Assembly (NCBI RefSeq): GCF_030622045.1
Contig: NZ_CP130886.1
Span: 3,671,557 to 3,735,556, forward strand
Length of the DNA: 64,000 nt
Source: Planctellipticum variicoloris
GTDB taxonomy: Bacteria; Planctomycetota; Planctomycetia; Planctomycetales; Planctomycetaceae
Direction: 5' to 3'
The position numbers were made by a program, and so were the translations under genes. The notes under the pieces were generated by a model. That model was given only the letters and a program-made list of their open reading frames with translations, was not told where the DNA came from and did not search any database. Shown in pieces: positions 19,843 through 28,447 of the stretch. The number at the start of each line of letters is the position of its first letter. Position 1 is the stretch's first letter.

Positions 19843-22322
19843 GGTTGCCTCGGAAATGTGCGCTGCAGCAGAGCCAGGGTGGTGACGGAGAGGGAACTCA
19901 AGGGCATCAGAACGGCGGCCAGCAGCGGCGTGATGCAGCCCGCCACGGCCAGCCCGATCGCCGTCAGATTATACGCCAGCGAGAGGAGCAGACCGTAGCG
20001 GATGGCGGCCACGGTTTTCCGGCTCCCTTCGAGCAGCCCAATCAGCGATCTCAGGCCGGGCTGTCCGAGGTAGACCGGAGCCGCCTGCAGACTGGCCTCG
20101 GCGCCGCCGTGGACGGCCACGCCGACGTCAGCCGCGGCCAGGGCGGCGGCGTCATTCACGCCGTCGCCGACCATGACCACCGTGTGTGACAGCGCATCCC
20201 GCTGCACGATGGCGAGCTTGTCCTCGGGGATCGCTCCGCCGATGGCCCGTTCCGGCGGAATGCCGAGCTGGCTCGCCACGGCCTGGACGATTTCCGGCTG
20301 GTCACCCGATAGAATTCCGACCTGCCAGCCCATCCTCTGAAGTTGCCCCACGGCCGCCGCCGAGTCGGGGCGGAGGCCGTCGCCGATGGCTGCCAGTGCG
20401 ACGAGCCGCCCCCCCTCCGCCACATAGAGCGGCGAGGCGCCGATGGTCGGCAACAGCGTCTTCCATCGCGCTTCTGCGGCGAGATCGACGTTGTGGTCCG
20501 TGAGGAACCGCCGCGATCCAACGAGCAGGTGGCGACCACCGACGATCCCTCTGACGCCGCGACCTGGTTCGTAGACGGAATCAACGACCGAGACGTCCTG
20601 CGATTCGGCTGCGGGTGGGAGATCCCGGACGAGGCATTCGGCGAGCGGATGGACAACCCCCTGCTCCAGCGCGCGGACGTGGGGCTGCAAAGATTGATCG
20701 CCGAGCCAGTTGCGGAGGGTCATGCGACCGGTGGTCAGCGTACCGGTTTTGTCGAGCCAGAGGATGCCCGGACGCGTTAATCGTTCGAAGACTTCGCCGC
20801 CGCGGATGAGGATGGAACTGCGAGCGGCCCGTCCGAGGGCCACGGCGATCGTCAGGGGCGTCGCCAGCCCCAGCGCGCACGGGCAGGCGACGATCAGCAG
20901 GGCGATGGTATGTTCGAGGGCGATGTCGATCCCCGCCGACCGCCAGAGAGTCAGCGTGACGACCGCCAGTCCGAGGACGACGAACAGAAAAACGCCCGAC
21001 ACTCGATTCGCCAGCTCGACGATCGGGGCGTGGCTGAGCGAAGCGGATTCCACCAGTTCGGAAATCCGCCCGATCCGACTGTCGCGACCGACTGCGGTCA
21101 CGCGGACCCGGAGCAGCGATGTCAGGTTGGTCGCCCCGGCGGTGACGGCATCTCCGACGGCGATCGGGATGCCCGCCGATTCGCCGGTGAGGAGGGACTG
21201 GTCGAGGGTGGAGCGACCGGATTCGACGACGCCGTCCGCGGGGACGAGATCACCAGCGCGGATTTCAACGACGTCGCCGGTCTGCAGGGCTTCGACCGGC
21301 ACAGTCTGCGGCACGCCGAGCGAATCGAATCGTCGGGCGGTGCGAGGGGTGAGGCTGCGCAGCAGCGCCACGCTGTCGGCGGCCCGCTGCTGCTGGCGGA
21401 ACTGAAAGTAGCGTCCGACGAGCAGCACGAAGATCAGCATGCAGAGGGAGTCGAAGTAGATCTCGCCGGTCCCGCGGATGGTGTTGATGAGCCCCATCAC
21501 GCCGCCGGCCGTCAGGCCGATGGCGAGCGAGACGTCCATGTGCGGAGATCGGCTGCGGAGGGCCTGCCAGGCGCCGCGGTAGAATGTGGCGCCTGGCCAG
21601 GCGAGCGAAACCAGGCCCAGGCCGGCGCTGACCCAGCGGAAAAAGGTGGCGTGCTCAGCGGCGATGCCGGAAAACCAGCCCGCGTAGAGGGCAATGGCGA
21701 CAAGCATTGCGTTTCCCGCGCACACACCGGCAACGGCCAGCCGCAGAAGCTGCCGGCGGTTTTCTCGAATGCGGAGTTCGGCCTGAGCTTCAAGGGTGCC
21801 CGGGTGGACCAGATACCCGAGGTCAGCGAAGCGGCGAGCGATTTCCGAGAGCGTGACGGTTTGCGGATTCCAGCGGACGGACGCGGAGCGGCGGGCCAGA
21901 TTGATGCGGGTTTCGAGCAGGCCCGGAACCAGTTGCGGGAGTTTTTCGAGGAGCCAGACGCAGGCGGCGCAATGCAGGCCCTCAATGAGCAGAGTGACTT
22001 CGCGAAGATTGCCGGCCAGGGGGCGGACGTACTGCCGTTGAAAGGCCTCGTGGTCGAACTCGGCGAACTGTTCGTCGCGCGGCCCGGCCGGCTGCGGGCG
22101 GGTGTCGAGCTGGTCGCAGATGTCGTAGAAGCCGTCGAGGCCATGCCCGTGGATGATCTGCCAGGCTCCTGCGCAACCGTGGCAGCAGAACTGTTCCTCG
22201 CGCGAACGATCGATCAGCCCGGCGGGAACGGGCAGGCGGCAATGGGTACAGGCCACCCGGACCGGCTCTGCGGCCGGTTCGCGTCGAGATTCCACGGGGG
22301 GCATCAGGGTGTCAGTCGACAT
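19839..22322 (-). CDS. ccoI: cbb3 oxidase copper-transporting P-type ATPase CcoI/FixI
   Basis: An 827-residue P1B-type ATPase. The N-terminus has a Cys-rich metal-binding segment (CTHCRLP and CCHGC). An HMA domain follows with GLHCAACVWLLEKLP, then the membrane domain with the CPC motif (VACPCALGLATP), the phosphorylation site DKTGTLTTGR, and the hinge GDGVNDAAALAAADVG. It exports or delivers copper for assembly of the CcoN binuclear centre. The start overlaps the upstream TauE/SafE-like gene by 11 bp. Family length and motifs are complete. Confidence 0.95.
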   Translation of the reverse strand: MSTDTLMPPVESRREPAAEPVRVACTHCRLPVPAGLIDRSREEQFCCHGCAGAWQIIHGHGLDGFYDICDQLDTRPQPAGPRDEQFAEFDHEAFQRQYVRPLAGNLREVTLLIEGLHCAACVWLLEKLPQLVPGLLETRINLARRSASVRWNPQTVTLSEIARRFADLGYLVHPGTLEAQAELRIRENRRQLLRLAVAGVCAGNAMLVAIALYAGWFSGIAAEHATFFRWVSAGLGLVSLAWPGATFYRGAWQALRSRSPHMDVSLAIGLTAGGVMGLINTIRGTGEIYFDSLCMLIFVLLVGRYFQFRQQQRAADSVALLRSLTPRTARRFDSLGVPQTVPVEALQTGDVVEIRAGDLVPADGVVESGRSTLDQSLLTGESAGIPIAVGDAVTAGATNLTSLLRVRVTAVGRDSRIGRISELVESASLSHAPIVELANRVSGVFLFVVLGLAVVTLTLWRSAGIDIALEHTIALLIVACPCALGLATPLTIAVALGRAARSSILIRGGEVFERLTRPGILWLDKTGTLTTGRMTLRNWLGDQSLQPHVRALEQGVVHPLAECLVRDLPPAAESQDVSVVDSVYEPGRGVRGIVGGRHLLVGSRRFLTDHNVDLAAEARWKTLLPTIGASPLYVAEGGRLVALAAIGDGLRPDSAAAVGQLQRMGWQVGILSGDQPEIVQAVASQLGIPPERAIGGAIPEDKLAIVQRDALSHTVVMVGDGVNDAAALAAADVGVAVHGGAEASLQAAPVYLGQPGLRSLIGLLEGSRKTVAAIRYGLLLSLAYNLTAIGLAVAGCITPLLAAVLMPLSSLSVTTLALLQRTFPRQP

Positions 22323-23079
22323 GGCAGCACGGGAGTTTCGCTTGAGACGCTGCCTGGACCTGTTCGACGACGGTCGGACAGGCGGAGACTTCGGCCGTGA
22401 GTCGGGCCGGATCGGCGCTGGCGCGGGCGGCGAGGGTCCAGGTTCCGACGAGCAGCATGACGGTGGCGGAGATCCAGGGCATGGCGGTCCGCCAGCGGGG
22501 GGCCAGGGCGGCAGCGCCCCAGCCGAGCAGGCTCAGCACGGGGAGGCTGCCGAGCCAGAAGGCGGTCATCAGCGTCAGTGCACTGGCCAGCGAACCGGCG
22601 CCGGCGGCTATCAGCAGGAACGCATACAGCCAGCCGCAGGGGAGCCAGGTCGTCAGGGCGCCGATCCACCAGGCCCTTGGGATGGGAGACCATTGGGCGG
22701 CGCGGCGAAAGCCGGCGTGAATCGTCTGGACCCAGCCGCGCGGCATCGGGAACTGCCTCCAGGGCACCCCCAGCAGTCGGAGCAGCGAAACGCCACCCAT
22801 CAGCAGCATGGCGGCGCCGGCGACGTAAGCGCCGACCTGCTGCAGTCCCCAGAGCTGTCCGGTGCGGTTGAGCGCGAGACCGGCCAGGCCGGCGAAGAGT
22901 CCAAGGACCAGGTAAGTGGTCAACCGCCCGAGATGGTAAGCGCTCAATGCGCCCAGAAAGTTCGACCGGCTGCGATCGGTCCCGGTCGCCAGCATCACAA
23001 ACGGGCCGCACATGCCGGCGCAATGAGCGCTCCCCAGCAGGCTGGCGGCAAACACGGTGGCGGCGAGAGGGAAATTCAT
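22312..23079 (-). CDS. TauE/SafE-like membrane protein of the cbb3 operon
   Basis: A 255-residue protein with about six membrane helices and the N-terminal motif GSAHCAGMCGPFVML, typical of the DsbD-like/TauE-SafE subgroup (UreH-like domain) often encoded inside cco operons between ccoH and ccoI. It is probably involved in copper handling or redox during oxidase maturation; this comes from gene context rather than motif. A C-terminal CCHVD may bind metal. Its stop overlaps the ccoI start. Confidence 0.88.
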   Translation of the reverse strand: MNFPLAATVFAASLLGSAHCAGMCGPFVMLATGTDRSRSNFLGALSAYHLGRLTTYLVLGLFAGLAGLALNRTGQLWGLQQVGAYVAGAAMLLMGGVSLLRLLGVPWRQFPMPRGWVQTIHAGFRRAAQWSPIPRAWWIGALTTWLPCGWLYAFLLIAAGAGSLASALTLMTAFWLGSLPVLSLLGWGAAALAPRWRTAMPWISATVMLLVGTWTLAARASADPARLTAEVSACPTVVEQVQAASQAKLPCCHVD

Positions 23080-23121
23080 GATGACTTCAACGTGTGGGTC
23101 GACCGGAGACGGATGCGAGGC

Positions 23122-23655
23122 TCAGCGGAATTTCCACTCTTCGCGGGTCGTCGCCAGGTAGTGCTGGCCGTCGCGGTCGGCGGTCAGTTCGACTTCCCAG
23201 AGCCCCTGGCGGCGGACGATGGCATCGCCGACATACTGTCCCGGCGCAGCAGCGTCGGGCAGAAGGGGGACTTCCTGGATTTCGAGCGGTCGGGCGTGGT
23301 GGTAGAGCTGCAGTCGCACCTGTGCGTCGGCGAGCGGCTGTCCCGTATCATCCTGGAGGCTGATCGTCAGGCGACGCTTGCCGAACAGATCCGCGGAGTC
23401 GGCGGCGACGACCCGCGACTTCCAGCCGAGAGCGGCGCTGGCCTGACGGGCGGCGACGACGTCGTCCCAGTGCATGGCGCGCTCGTGGTAATTGGGAATG
23501 ACGGCAAAAGCCGGATCGCTGACGGCCAGCAGGGCTGCGAAGCCCCCCATCAGCACCTGGAGCACGAGGAGCCCGACGACCAGTCCGGCCCACTTCCAGC
23601 GGGCAACGGTCTCCAGCTCTTCGGGAGTGCGGGTTATGGTCCCAGCAACCGACAT
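23122..23655 (-). CDS. ccoH: FixH/CcoH family cbb3 accessory protein
   Basis: A 177-residue protein: an N-terminal membrane helix (KWAGLVVGLLVLQVLMGGFA), then a periplasmic domain with the family segment PNYHERAMHWDDVVAARQAS and a beta-rich C-terminus (GLWEVELTADRDGQHY). CcoH stabilises CcoP and assembly intermediates. The ATG at 23655 overlaps the 3' end of ccoG by 22 bp; the frame is open much further upstream, but that part is antiparallel noise inside ccoG. Position and sequence agree. Confidence 0.9.
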   Translation of the reverse strand: MSVAGTITRTPEELETVARWKWAGLVVGLLVLQVLMGGFAALLAVSDPAFAVIPNYHERAMHWDDVVAARQASAALGWKSRVVAADSADLFGKRRLTISLQDDTGQPLADAQVRLQLYHHARPLEIQEVPLLPDAAAPGQYVGDAIVRRQGLWEVELTADRDGQHYLATTREEWKFR

Positions 23656-25025
23656 GGAATGGTCCTTGGCTGATGTTTGTCGTCGCGGAGGATCAGTTGA
23701 ATGTCGCGGGCGCCGACGGTGAACGACTGACGGGGGGCTGTGAGCAGCAGGGGCTGAGTCACGGTCTGATCGGGCTGCAGCGTCAGTGTGCCCTCCCCTG
23801 CGTCGAGGGTGACATCGCGATCCTCCTCGCCGAGAGTGATCGAAAGCGTCAATGGCGTTTCGGTTCGATTGACGAGCTTGATGCGGAGCGAGTTCTGCAC
23901 GCCGCCGTCGGCGGTCACGACAAATGGCATGCCCAGGTTGCGGAGGACGGTGACGTCGACCGGCTGCCGGTTTGCGAGCACGGTGAGAAATGCGCCGAAA
24001 CTCCCGAGGAGCAGCAGCGGATAGAGGACCATGCGGATGCGGAACTTCTTTGTCGGGGCCCCGTCGATGGTGTCCTGGCAGGCGTAGCGGATCAGGCCGC
24101 GCGGACGGTGCAGACGGTCCATGATCTCGTCGCAGGCGTCGATGCATTGTGTGCAGTGGACGCACTCCATCTGCAGGCCATTGCGGATGTCGATGCCGGT
24201 GGGGCAAGTTCGCACGCAAAGGCCGCAGTCGACGCAGTCGCCGACTTTCGGAGCGTCCTGCAGGACCGGGAGTTCCTTGATCGGTTTGCCGCGCGGTTCG
24301 CCGCGGAGTCGGTCGTAGGCCACGATCAGCGACCGGCGATCGAGCAGGACCGACTGGAAGCGTCCGTAGGGACAGGCGACCAGGCAGAGCTGTTCGCGGA
24401 AGTATGCGAAGTCGAACATCATCAGGCCGGTCGTCACCGCCATGACCAGAAAGGGGACCATATGTTCGACCGGGGAGCGGCGGAACCAGTGAGACAGGCG
24501 GTCAACGCCGACGAAGTAGGCCAGGAACGTGTGGGCCAGGATCGTCGAAATCACGAGATAGACTGCGAGCTTGGCAATCCGCTTCCAGGCGGCTGGAGGA
24601 CGCACGGGGCGACCGCCTTTGCCGAGGGTGCCATCGAACAGACGCTCGATAGGCCGATAGACAAATTCGAGGTAGACAGTCTGCGGGCAGGCCCAGCCGC
24701 ACCAGACCCGGCCGAAGATGGCGGTGAGCAGGAAGATCGTGAGGAACAGGCTGACCATGAACAGCGCCAGCAGCAGCGTGTCGGTCGGCAGGAAGGTCAG
24801 CCCGAAGAACGTGAAGTGGCGGGTGATGACGTCCAGAAAGATGGCCGGCTTTCCGCCGATTCGGAGGTGGGGAAGCAGGACGAACACGACGATCAGGCAG
24901 ATGCCGACCAACCGGCGGGCATGCCAGTAGCGTCCCTTCGACAGACGCGGGAGCAGCCAGCGCCGGGAGCCGTCGCTCTCCAGCGTGGAGAGAACAAGTT
25001 CCTCGGGTTCGAGCATGGCAGACAT
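23634..25025 (-). CDS. ccoG: cbb3 oxidase accessory ferredoxin-like protein CcoG
   Basis: A 463-residue membrane protein of the CcoG/FixG/RdxA family. It has several N-terminal helices (RLVGICLIVVFVLLPHL; TLLLALFMVSLFLTIFLLTA) and the motif GRVWCGWACPQTVY. Two 4Fe-4S ferredoxin motifs follow (CVDCGLCVRTCPTGID and CVHCTQCIDACDEIM), then a C-terminal immunoglobulin-like domain. CcoG reduces Cu(II) to Cu(I) for oxidase assembly. It starts 43 bp after ccoP. ATG at 25025 or the third-codon alternative at 25016 would both work. Confidence 0.95.
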   Translation of the reverse strand: MSAMLEPEELVLSTLESDGSRRWLLPRLSKGRYWHARRLVGICLIVVFVLLPHLRIGGKPAIFLDVITRHFTFFGLTFLPTDTLLLALFMVSLFLTIFLLTAIFGRVWCGWACPQTVYLEFVYRPIERLFDGTLGKGGRPVRPPAAWKRIAKLAVYLVISTILAHTFLAYFVGVDRLSHWFRRSPVEHMVPFLVMAVTTGLMMFDFAYFREQLCLVACPYGRFQSVLLDRRSLIVAYDRLRGEPRGKPIKELPVLQDAPKVGDCVDCGLCVRTCPTGIDIRNGLQMECVHCTQCIDACDEIMDRLHRPRGLIRYACQDTIDGAPTKKFRIRMVLYPLLLLGSFGAFLTVLANRQPVDVTVLRNLGMPFVVTADGGVQNSLRIKLVNRTETPLTLSITLGEEDRDVTLDAGEGTLTLQPDQTVTQPLLLTAPRQSFTVGARDIQLILRDDKHQPRTIPCRLLGP

Positions 25026-25068
25026 GGGACACTTCCTTCAGCCCGCGCAGGTGGCGGGCCGACGGCGA

Positions 25069-25647
25069 CTAGCCGCGCCAGGGAGGAATGACTTTGGCTT
25101 CCGGTTCCGGGGCCTTGGCGTTGGGGGGATTGGAGCCGCGGAGCGAAGCGACATAACAGGCGACGAGAACCAGTTCGTTGGGGTGCAGCCGCTGTCCCCA
25201 GGCGGGCATGGCCCGTCCGCCGGCCCCCTGAGCAATCACTTTCGCGACGTCTTCAATGGTTTTGACGTTCTTCCAGGAGTCGTCGCAGAGATTCGGTCCG
25301 ACCTTGCCCTCGGCACTCGGTCCGTGGCACGAGACGCAGTTGGTTTTGAAGACCGACTCGCCGACGGCGAGCCAGCGTTTGTCGTCGAGATACTTGAGGA
25401 GCGTCGCGCGATCGGGCTGCAGTTCTCCCAGCTCTGCGAATTGCTGCCGCAGGTTCTGGGCGACGGCGTCGTTGTACTGATCGTGGATCGAGCGTCCGGG
25501 GATGCCCGCATGGAAGTAGGCCCAGTAGAACGGGCAGAAGGCGATCGAGCCGACGAAGAGCCAGACCCACCAGCCCGGGAGCGGGTTGTCGTACTCCTGA
25601 ATGCCGTCGTAGGAGTGATTCGTCAGTTCTTCGGGAGTGTTGCTCAT
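25069..25647 (-). CDS. ccoP: cbb3 oxidase subunit III CcoP, short mono-heme form
   Basis: A 192-residue cytochrome c subunit. The N-terminus has the CcoP signature (YDGIQEYDNPLPGWWVWLF) with one membrane helix, then a single class I cytochrome c domain with heme site CVSCH and distal Met in AMPAWG. Standard CcoP proteins are about 300 residues with two heme c domains; only one CXXCH occurs here. The ATG overlaps the ccoQ stop (ATGA), indicating coupling. The C-terminal tail is Pro/Lys-rich. Confidence 0.94.
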   Translation of the reverse strand: MSNTPEELTNHSYDGIQEYDNPLPGWWVWLFVGSIAFCPFYWAYFHAGIPGRSIHDQYNDAVAQNLRQQFAELGELQPDRATLLKYLDDKRWLAVGESVFKTNCVSCHGPSAEGKVGPNLCDDSWKNVKTIEDVAKVIAQGAGGRAMPAWGQRLHPNELVLVACYVASLRGSNPPNAKAPEPEAKVIPPWRG

Positions 25648-25820
25648 CGAAACGCTTTCTTCGTGCCGTCCGTCAGGGGAATATCAGCCTGCTGGCGAGC
25701 TTCTTCCGGACGCGTGAGCCAGGTCTGCAGCAGGACGACGAGAAAACTCCCGACGAACAGCACCAGAGCGACTTCCGCGCAGATTTCGTAGTTCAGAGTC
25801 TGCAGTACGTCTTTGATCAT
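25644..25820 (-). CDS. ccoQ: cbb3 oxidase small subunit CcoQ
   Basis: A 58-residue frame between ccoNO and ccoP that starts MIKDVLQTLNYEICAEVAL, continues with a single membrane helix (VLFVGSFLVVLLQTWL), and ends with a short polar tail. This is the size, topology and position expected for CcoQ/FixQ, which stabilises the oxidase complex. The stop codon overlaps the ccoP ATG. It starts about 30 bp after the ccoNO stop. Confidence 0.85.
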   Translation of the reverse strand: MIKDVLQTLNYEICAEVALVLFVGSFLVVLLQTWLTRPEEARQQADIPLTDGTKKAFR

Positions 25821-25850
25821 GACCTGCTCCTTGTGGCGTGCGGTCAGCGG

Positions 25851-28145
25851 CTACGGTGCTGCGGGCGTTTCAGACGGCGCTGCAGCAGGCTGCTCGCCGG
25901 ATTTTGCGGGTTCGCCCGCCGGGGTTGCTGCGGGAGTAGTCAGGTCCGTGCCCATTCGCTGGAGGTAGGCAATCAACGCAACCACTTTCTTGTCGGCCAG
26001 ACCTTCCGGCCCCTGCTGCTTCGCGATTTCCGCGGCGATCAATTCGGCCTGCTCATGGGCCATGGCTTCGGCTTCGGTCAGCTCCCGCGTGTAGGGCGCT
26101 CCGAGCCAGGCGACCGCCTGCACGCGTTCCTGGATCGTTCGGAAGTTCAACTTGTCCTTCTCTAACTCCGGAAAGGCCGGCATGATCGAACCGGGAATGA
26201 GCTGCTTGGGATTGCGGAAGTGGATGAGATGCCACAGATGCGACTGCCGGCCTCCTTCGCGAGCCAAGTCCGGCCCGATCCGGCGGGAGCCCCACTGGAA
26301 CGGGCGGTCGTAGATGAACTCGCCCGGCTTGGAGTATTCGCCGTACCGCTTGGTCTCGGCGAGCATCGGTCGGATCATCTGCGAGTGGCAGTTGTAGCAG
26401 CCGTAGCCGACGTAGAGGTCGCGACCGGCCAGTTCGAGCGGCGTGTAGGGTTTGACCGAGGCGATCGTCGGGACGTTGGACCGGATCAGGAAGGTCGGAA
26501 TGATTTCGAACAGCGAGGCCACGACGACTGCGATCACCACCCAGACCGTGAACCGGACCGGCAGACGTTCCCAGCGGCGGTGCCATTCCAGCCGCGACCA
26601 GACATCGAGCGACTTGGCTGTGTCGAGCACGGCCCCCAGTTTCGATGGTGCGATCGGAGGATCGACATACTCTTTCCGCAGCGGGGAGGCGGTATAGACC
26701 GGGTCGTCGTAGACGGCAGGCCGCGAACGCCAGGTCATCAGGAAGTTGACGCCCAGCAGGACGACGCCGGAGAAAAAGGCGAATCCGCCAAGAATGCGTA
26801 GCCAGTACAGCGGGATCAGGACGCGGACCGTCTCGACGAAGTCGGGGTACATGAGCTGCCCCTGCTCGTTAATCGCCCGCCACATCAGCCCCTGGGTGAG
26901 GCCGGCGACGTAGATCGGAACGATGTAGAGCAGGATGCCGACGGTTCCCAGCCAGAAGTGCCATTCGGCCAGCCGAGTGCTCCAGAGTTTGGTCTGGAAG
27001 ATTCTCGGCAGGAGCCAGTAGAGCATGCCGAAGGTCATCATGCCGTTCCAGCCGAGGGCGCCGCTGTGGACGTGGGCGATGGTCCAGTCGGTGTAGTGCG
27101 ACAGGGCGTTGACGGCTTTGACCGAGAGGAGCGGGCCTTCGAACGTCGACATGCCGTAGAACGTGATGCCGACGACGTAGAACTTCAGCACGGGATCGAC
27201 CGTCACCTTGCGCCAGGCGCCCCGCAGCGTCAGCAGGCCATTGATCATGCCGCCCCAGGAGGGCATCCAGAGCATGATCGAAAACAGCATGCCCAGCGTC
27301 GACGCCCATTCCGGCGTCGGGGAATAGTGCAGGTGGTGCGGGCCGGCCCAGATGTAGAGAAAAACGAGCGACCAGAAGTGGAGAATGCTCAGCTTGTAGG
27401 AGAAAACCGGTCGCTCGGCCGCCTTGGGCAGGAAGTAGTACATGAGGCCCAGGAACGGCGTGGTCAGGAAGAAGGCCACGGCATTGTGACCGTACCACCA
27501 CTGCATGAAGGCGTCCTGCACGCCGGCGTAGACGGAGTAGCTCTTGAAGAGGCCGACGGGGACGACCAGATTGTTAAAGAGGTGCAGGACGGTGACCGTC
27601 ACGATGGTGGCGATGTAGAACCAGAGGGCGACGTACAGGTGACGCTCGCGGCGGTTGAGGAGCGTCATGAAGAAATTGACGCCGAAGAACCCGGCCCACA
27701 CGACCGCGATCGCCAGATCGATCGGCCATTCGAGTTCGGCGTATTCCTTGCTCTGCGTAATGCCGAGCGGCAGCGTGATGGCCGCCGAGACGATGATCGC
27801 CTGCCAGCCCCAGAAGTGAGCCCAGCTCAGCCGGTCGCTCCACATCCGGGCCTTGCACAACCGCTGCGTCGAGTAGTAGACCGCCGCGAAGATGGCGTTG
27901 CCGGCGAACGCGAAGATCGCCGCGTTCGTATGGAGCGGACGGAGCCGACCGAAGGAGGTCAGGCCCATTCCGAAGTTCAGGGCGGGGACCGTGAGCTGGT
28001 GGGCGATGATCAGTCCGACCAGCATGGCGACGAGGCCCCAGACCAGCGTCGCCAGGGCGAAAGCCCGAACGATGGCGTCGTCGTAGCGAAACTCTTCAAG
28101 CCACTGGCCGGCGGGCTGCTCTTCAGAAGGACCGTTGGCAGTCAT
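25851..28145 (-). CDS. ccoNO: cbb3 oxidase subunits I and II fused (CcoN-CcoO)
   Basis: A 764-residue fusion. The first 500 residues are the 12-helix catalytic subunit CcoN, with heme and copper ligands visible (RPLHTNAAIFAF; HNAVAFF; AGPHHLHYS; IAHVHSGALGWNGM). The remainder is CcoO: a membrane helix, then a cytochrome c domain with heme site CYNCH followed by SQMIRP. A Pro/Ala-rich tail ends the protein. CcoN reduces oxygen at the heme b3-CuB centre; CcoO passes electrons to it. Fused CcoNO occurs in some other phyla. ATG at 28145 is chosen because upstream in-frame sequence is Arg-rich and carries the promoter. Confidence 0.95.
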   Translation of the reverse strand: MTANGPSEEQPAGQWLEEFRYDDAIVRAFALATLVWGLVAMLVGLIIAHQLTVPALNFGMGLTSFGRLRPLHTNAAIFAFAGNAIFAAVYYSTQRLCKARMWSDRLSWAHFWGWQAIIVSAAITLPLGITQSKEYAELEWPIDLAIAVVWAGFFGVNFFMTLLNRRERHLYVALWFYIATIVTVTVLHLFNNLVVPVGLFKSYSVYAGVQDAFMQWWYGHNAVAFFLTTPFLGLMYYFLPKAAERPVFSYKLSILHFWSLVFLYIWAGPHHLHYSPTPEWASTLGMLFSIMLWMPSWGGMINGLLTLRGAWRKVTVDPVLKFYVVGITFYGMSTFEGPLLSVKAVNALSHYTDWTIAHVHSGALGWNGMMTFGMLYWLLPRIFQTKLWSTRLAEWHFWLGTVGILLYIVPIYVAGLTQGLMWRAINEQGQLMYPDFVETVRVLIPLYWLRILGGFAFFSGVVLLGVNFLMTWRSRPAVYDDPVYTASPLRKEYVDPPIAPSKLGAVLDTAKSLDVWSRLEWHRRWERLPVRFTVWVVIAVVVASLFEIIPTFLIRSNVPTIASVKPYTPLELAGRDLYVGYGCYNCHSQMIRPMLAETKRYGEYSKPGEFIYDRPFQWGSRRIGPDLAREGGRQSHLWHLIHFRNPKQLIPGSIMPAFPELEKDKLNFRTIQERVQAVAWLGAPYTRELTEAEAMAHEQAELIAAEIAKQQGPEGLADKKVVALIAYLQRMGTDLTTPAATPAGEPAKSGEQPAAAPSETPAAP

Positions 28146-28214
28146 GTCGTGCGGGATCCTGCTCCGGACTGGTCGGGACGCGAAACCTTCGCGACCTCGT
28201 CGGCGACGCAGAAT

Positions 28215-28230
28215 CGCAAGTGGCGTACCG
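28215..28230 (-). promoter_or_regulatory. Sigma54-type -24/-12 promoter of the cbb3 operon
   Basis: On the minus strand the sequence CGGTACGCCACTTGCG matches the consensus TGGCACG-N4-TTGC at the invariant GG and GC (10 bp apart) and at ACG and TTGC. It lies about 70 bp before the ccoNO ATG, leaving a leader of roughly 60 nt. The gene directly upstream encodes a sigma54 activator, which makes the assignment coherent. Confidence 0.72.
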
Positions 28231-28380
28231 CCGGAGGCAGGTCGCAGAATTCGCTGCGGAATGTGCCGCTGATTCCCGGTGTCGGGAAGATTCCCGCCTC
28301 CAAAGACAGGAAATCTGCCAGTCGGCGGGAAGTGATCGCAGTTTCCCGTGACGCTTTCACGAACCGTGTGCTGCCGCGAG

Positions 28381-28396
28381 TGTGCGATGCCGCACA
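28381..28396. promoter_or_regulatory. Palindromic candidate activator site upstream of ccoNO
   Basis: TGTGCGATGCCGCACA is an inverted repeat with perfect 6-bp arms and a 4-bp centre. It lies about 150-180 bp upstream of the predicted sigma54 promoter, the usual distance for an enhancer-binding-protein site. Partial copies (GTGTGC and CCGCACAC) flank it about 20 bp away on each side, so several dimers could bind. Confidence 0.5.
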
Positions 28397-28447
28397 TCGG
28401 CGAGCGAATCCGCACACCGCGAGACTGCTGCCGAGCAGGACAAGTCG

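Noticed and set aside
23656-24219. N-terminal extension of the ccoH frame upstream of 23655
   Set aside because: The extension overlaps ccoG in another frame on the same strand and is His/Arg/Pro-rich; the FixH family starts at the ATG at 23655.
28146-28447. FNR/Anr-type box (TTGAT-N4-ATCAA) before ccoNO
   Set aside because: None found; the region instead has a sigma54-type promoter and a GC-rich palindrome.
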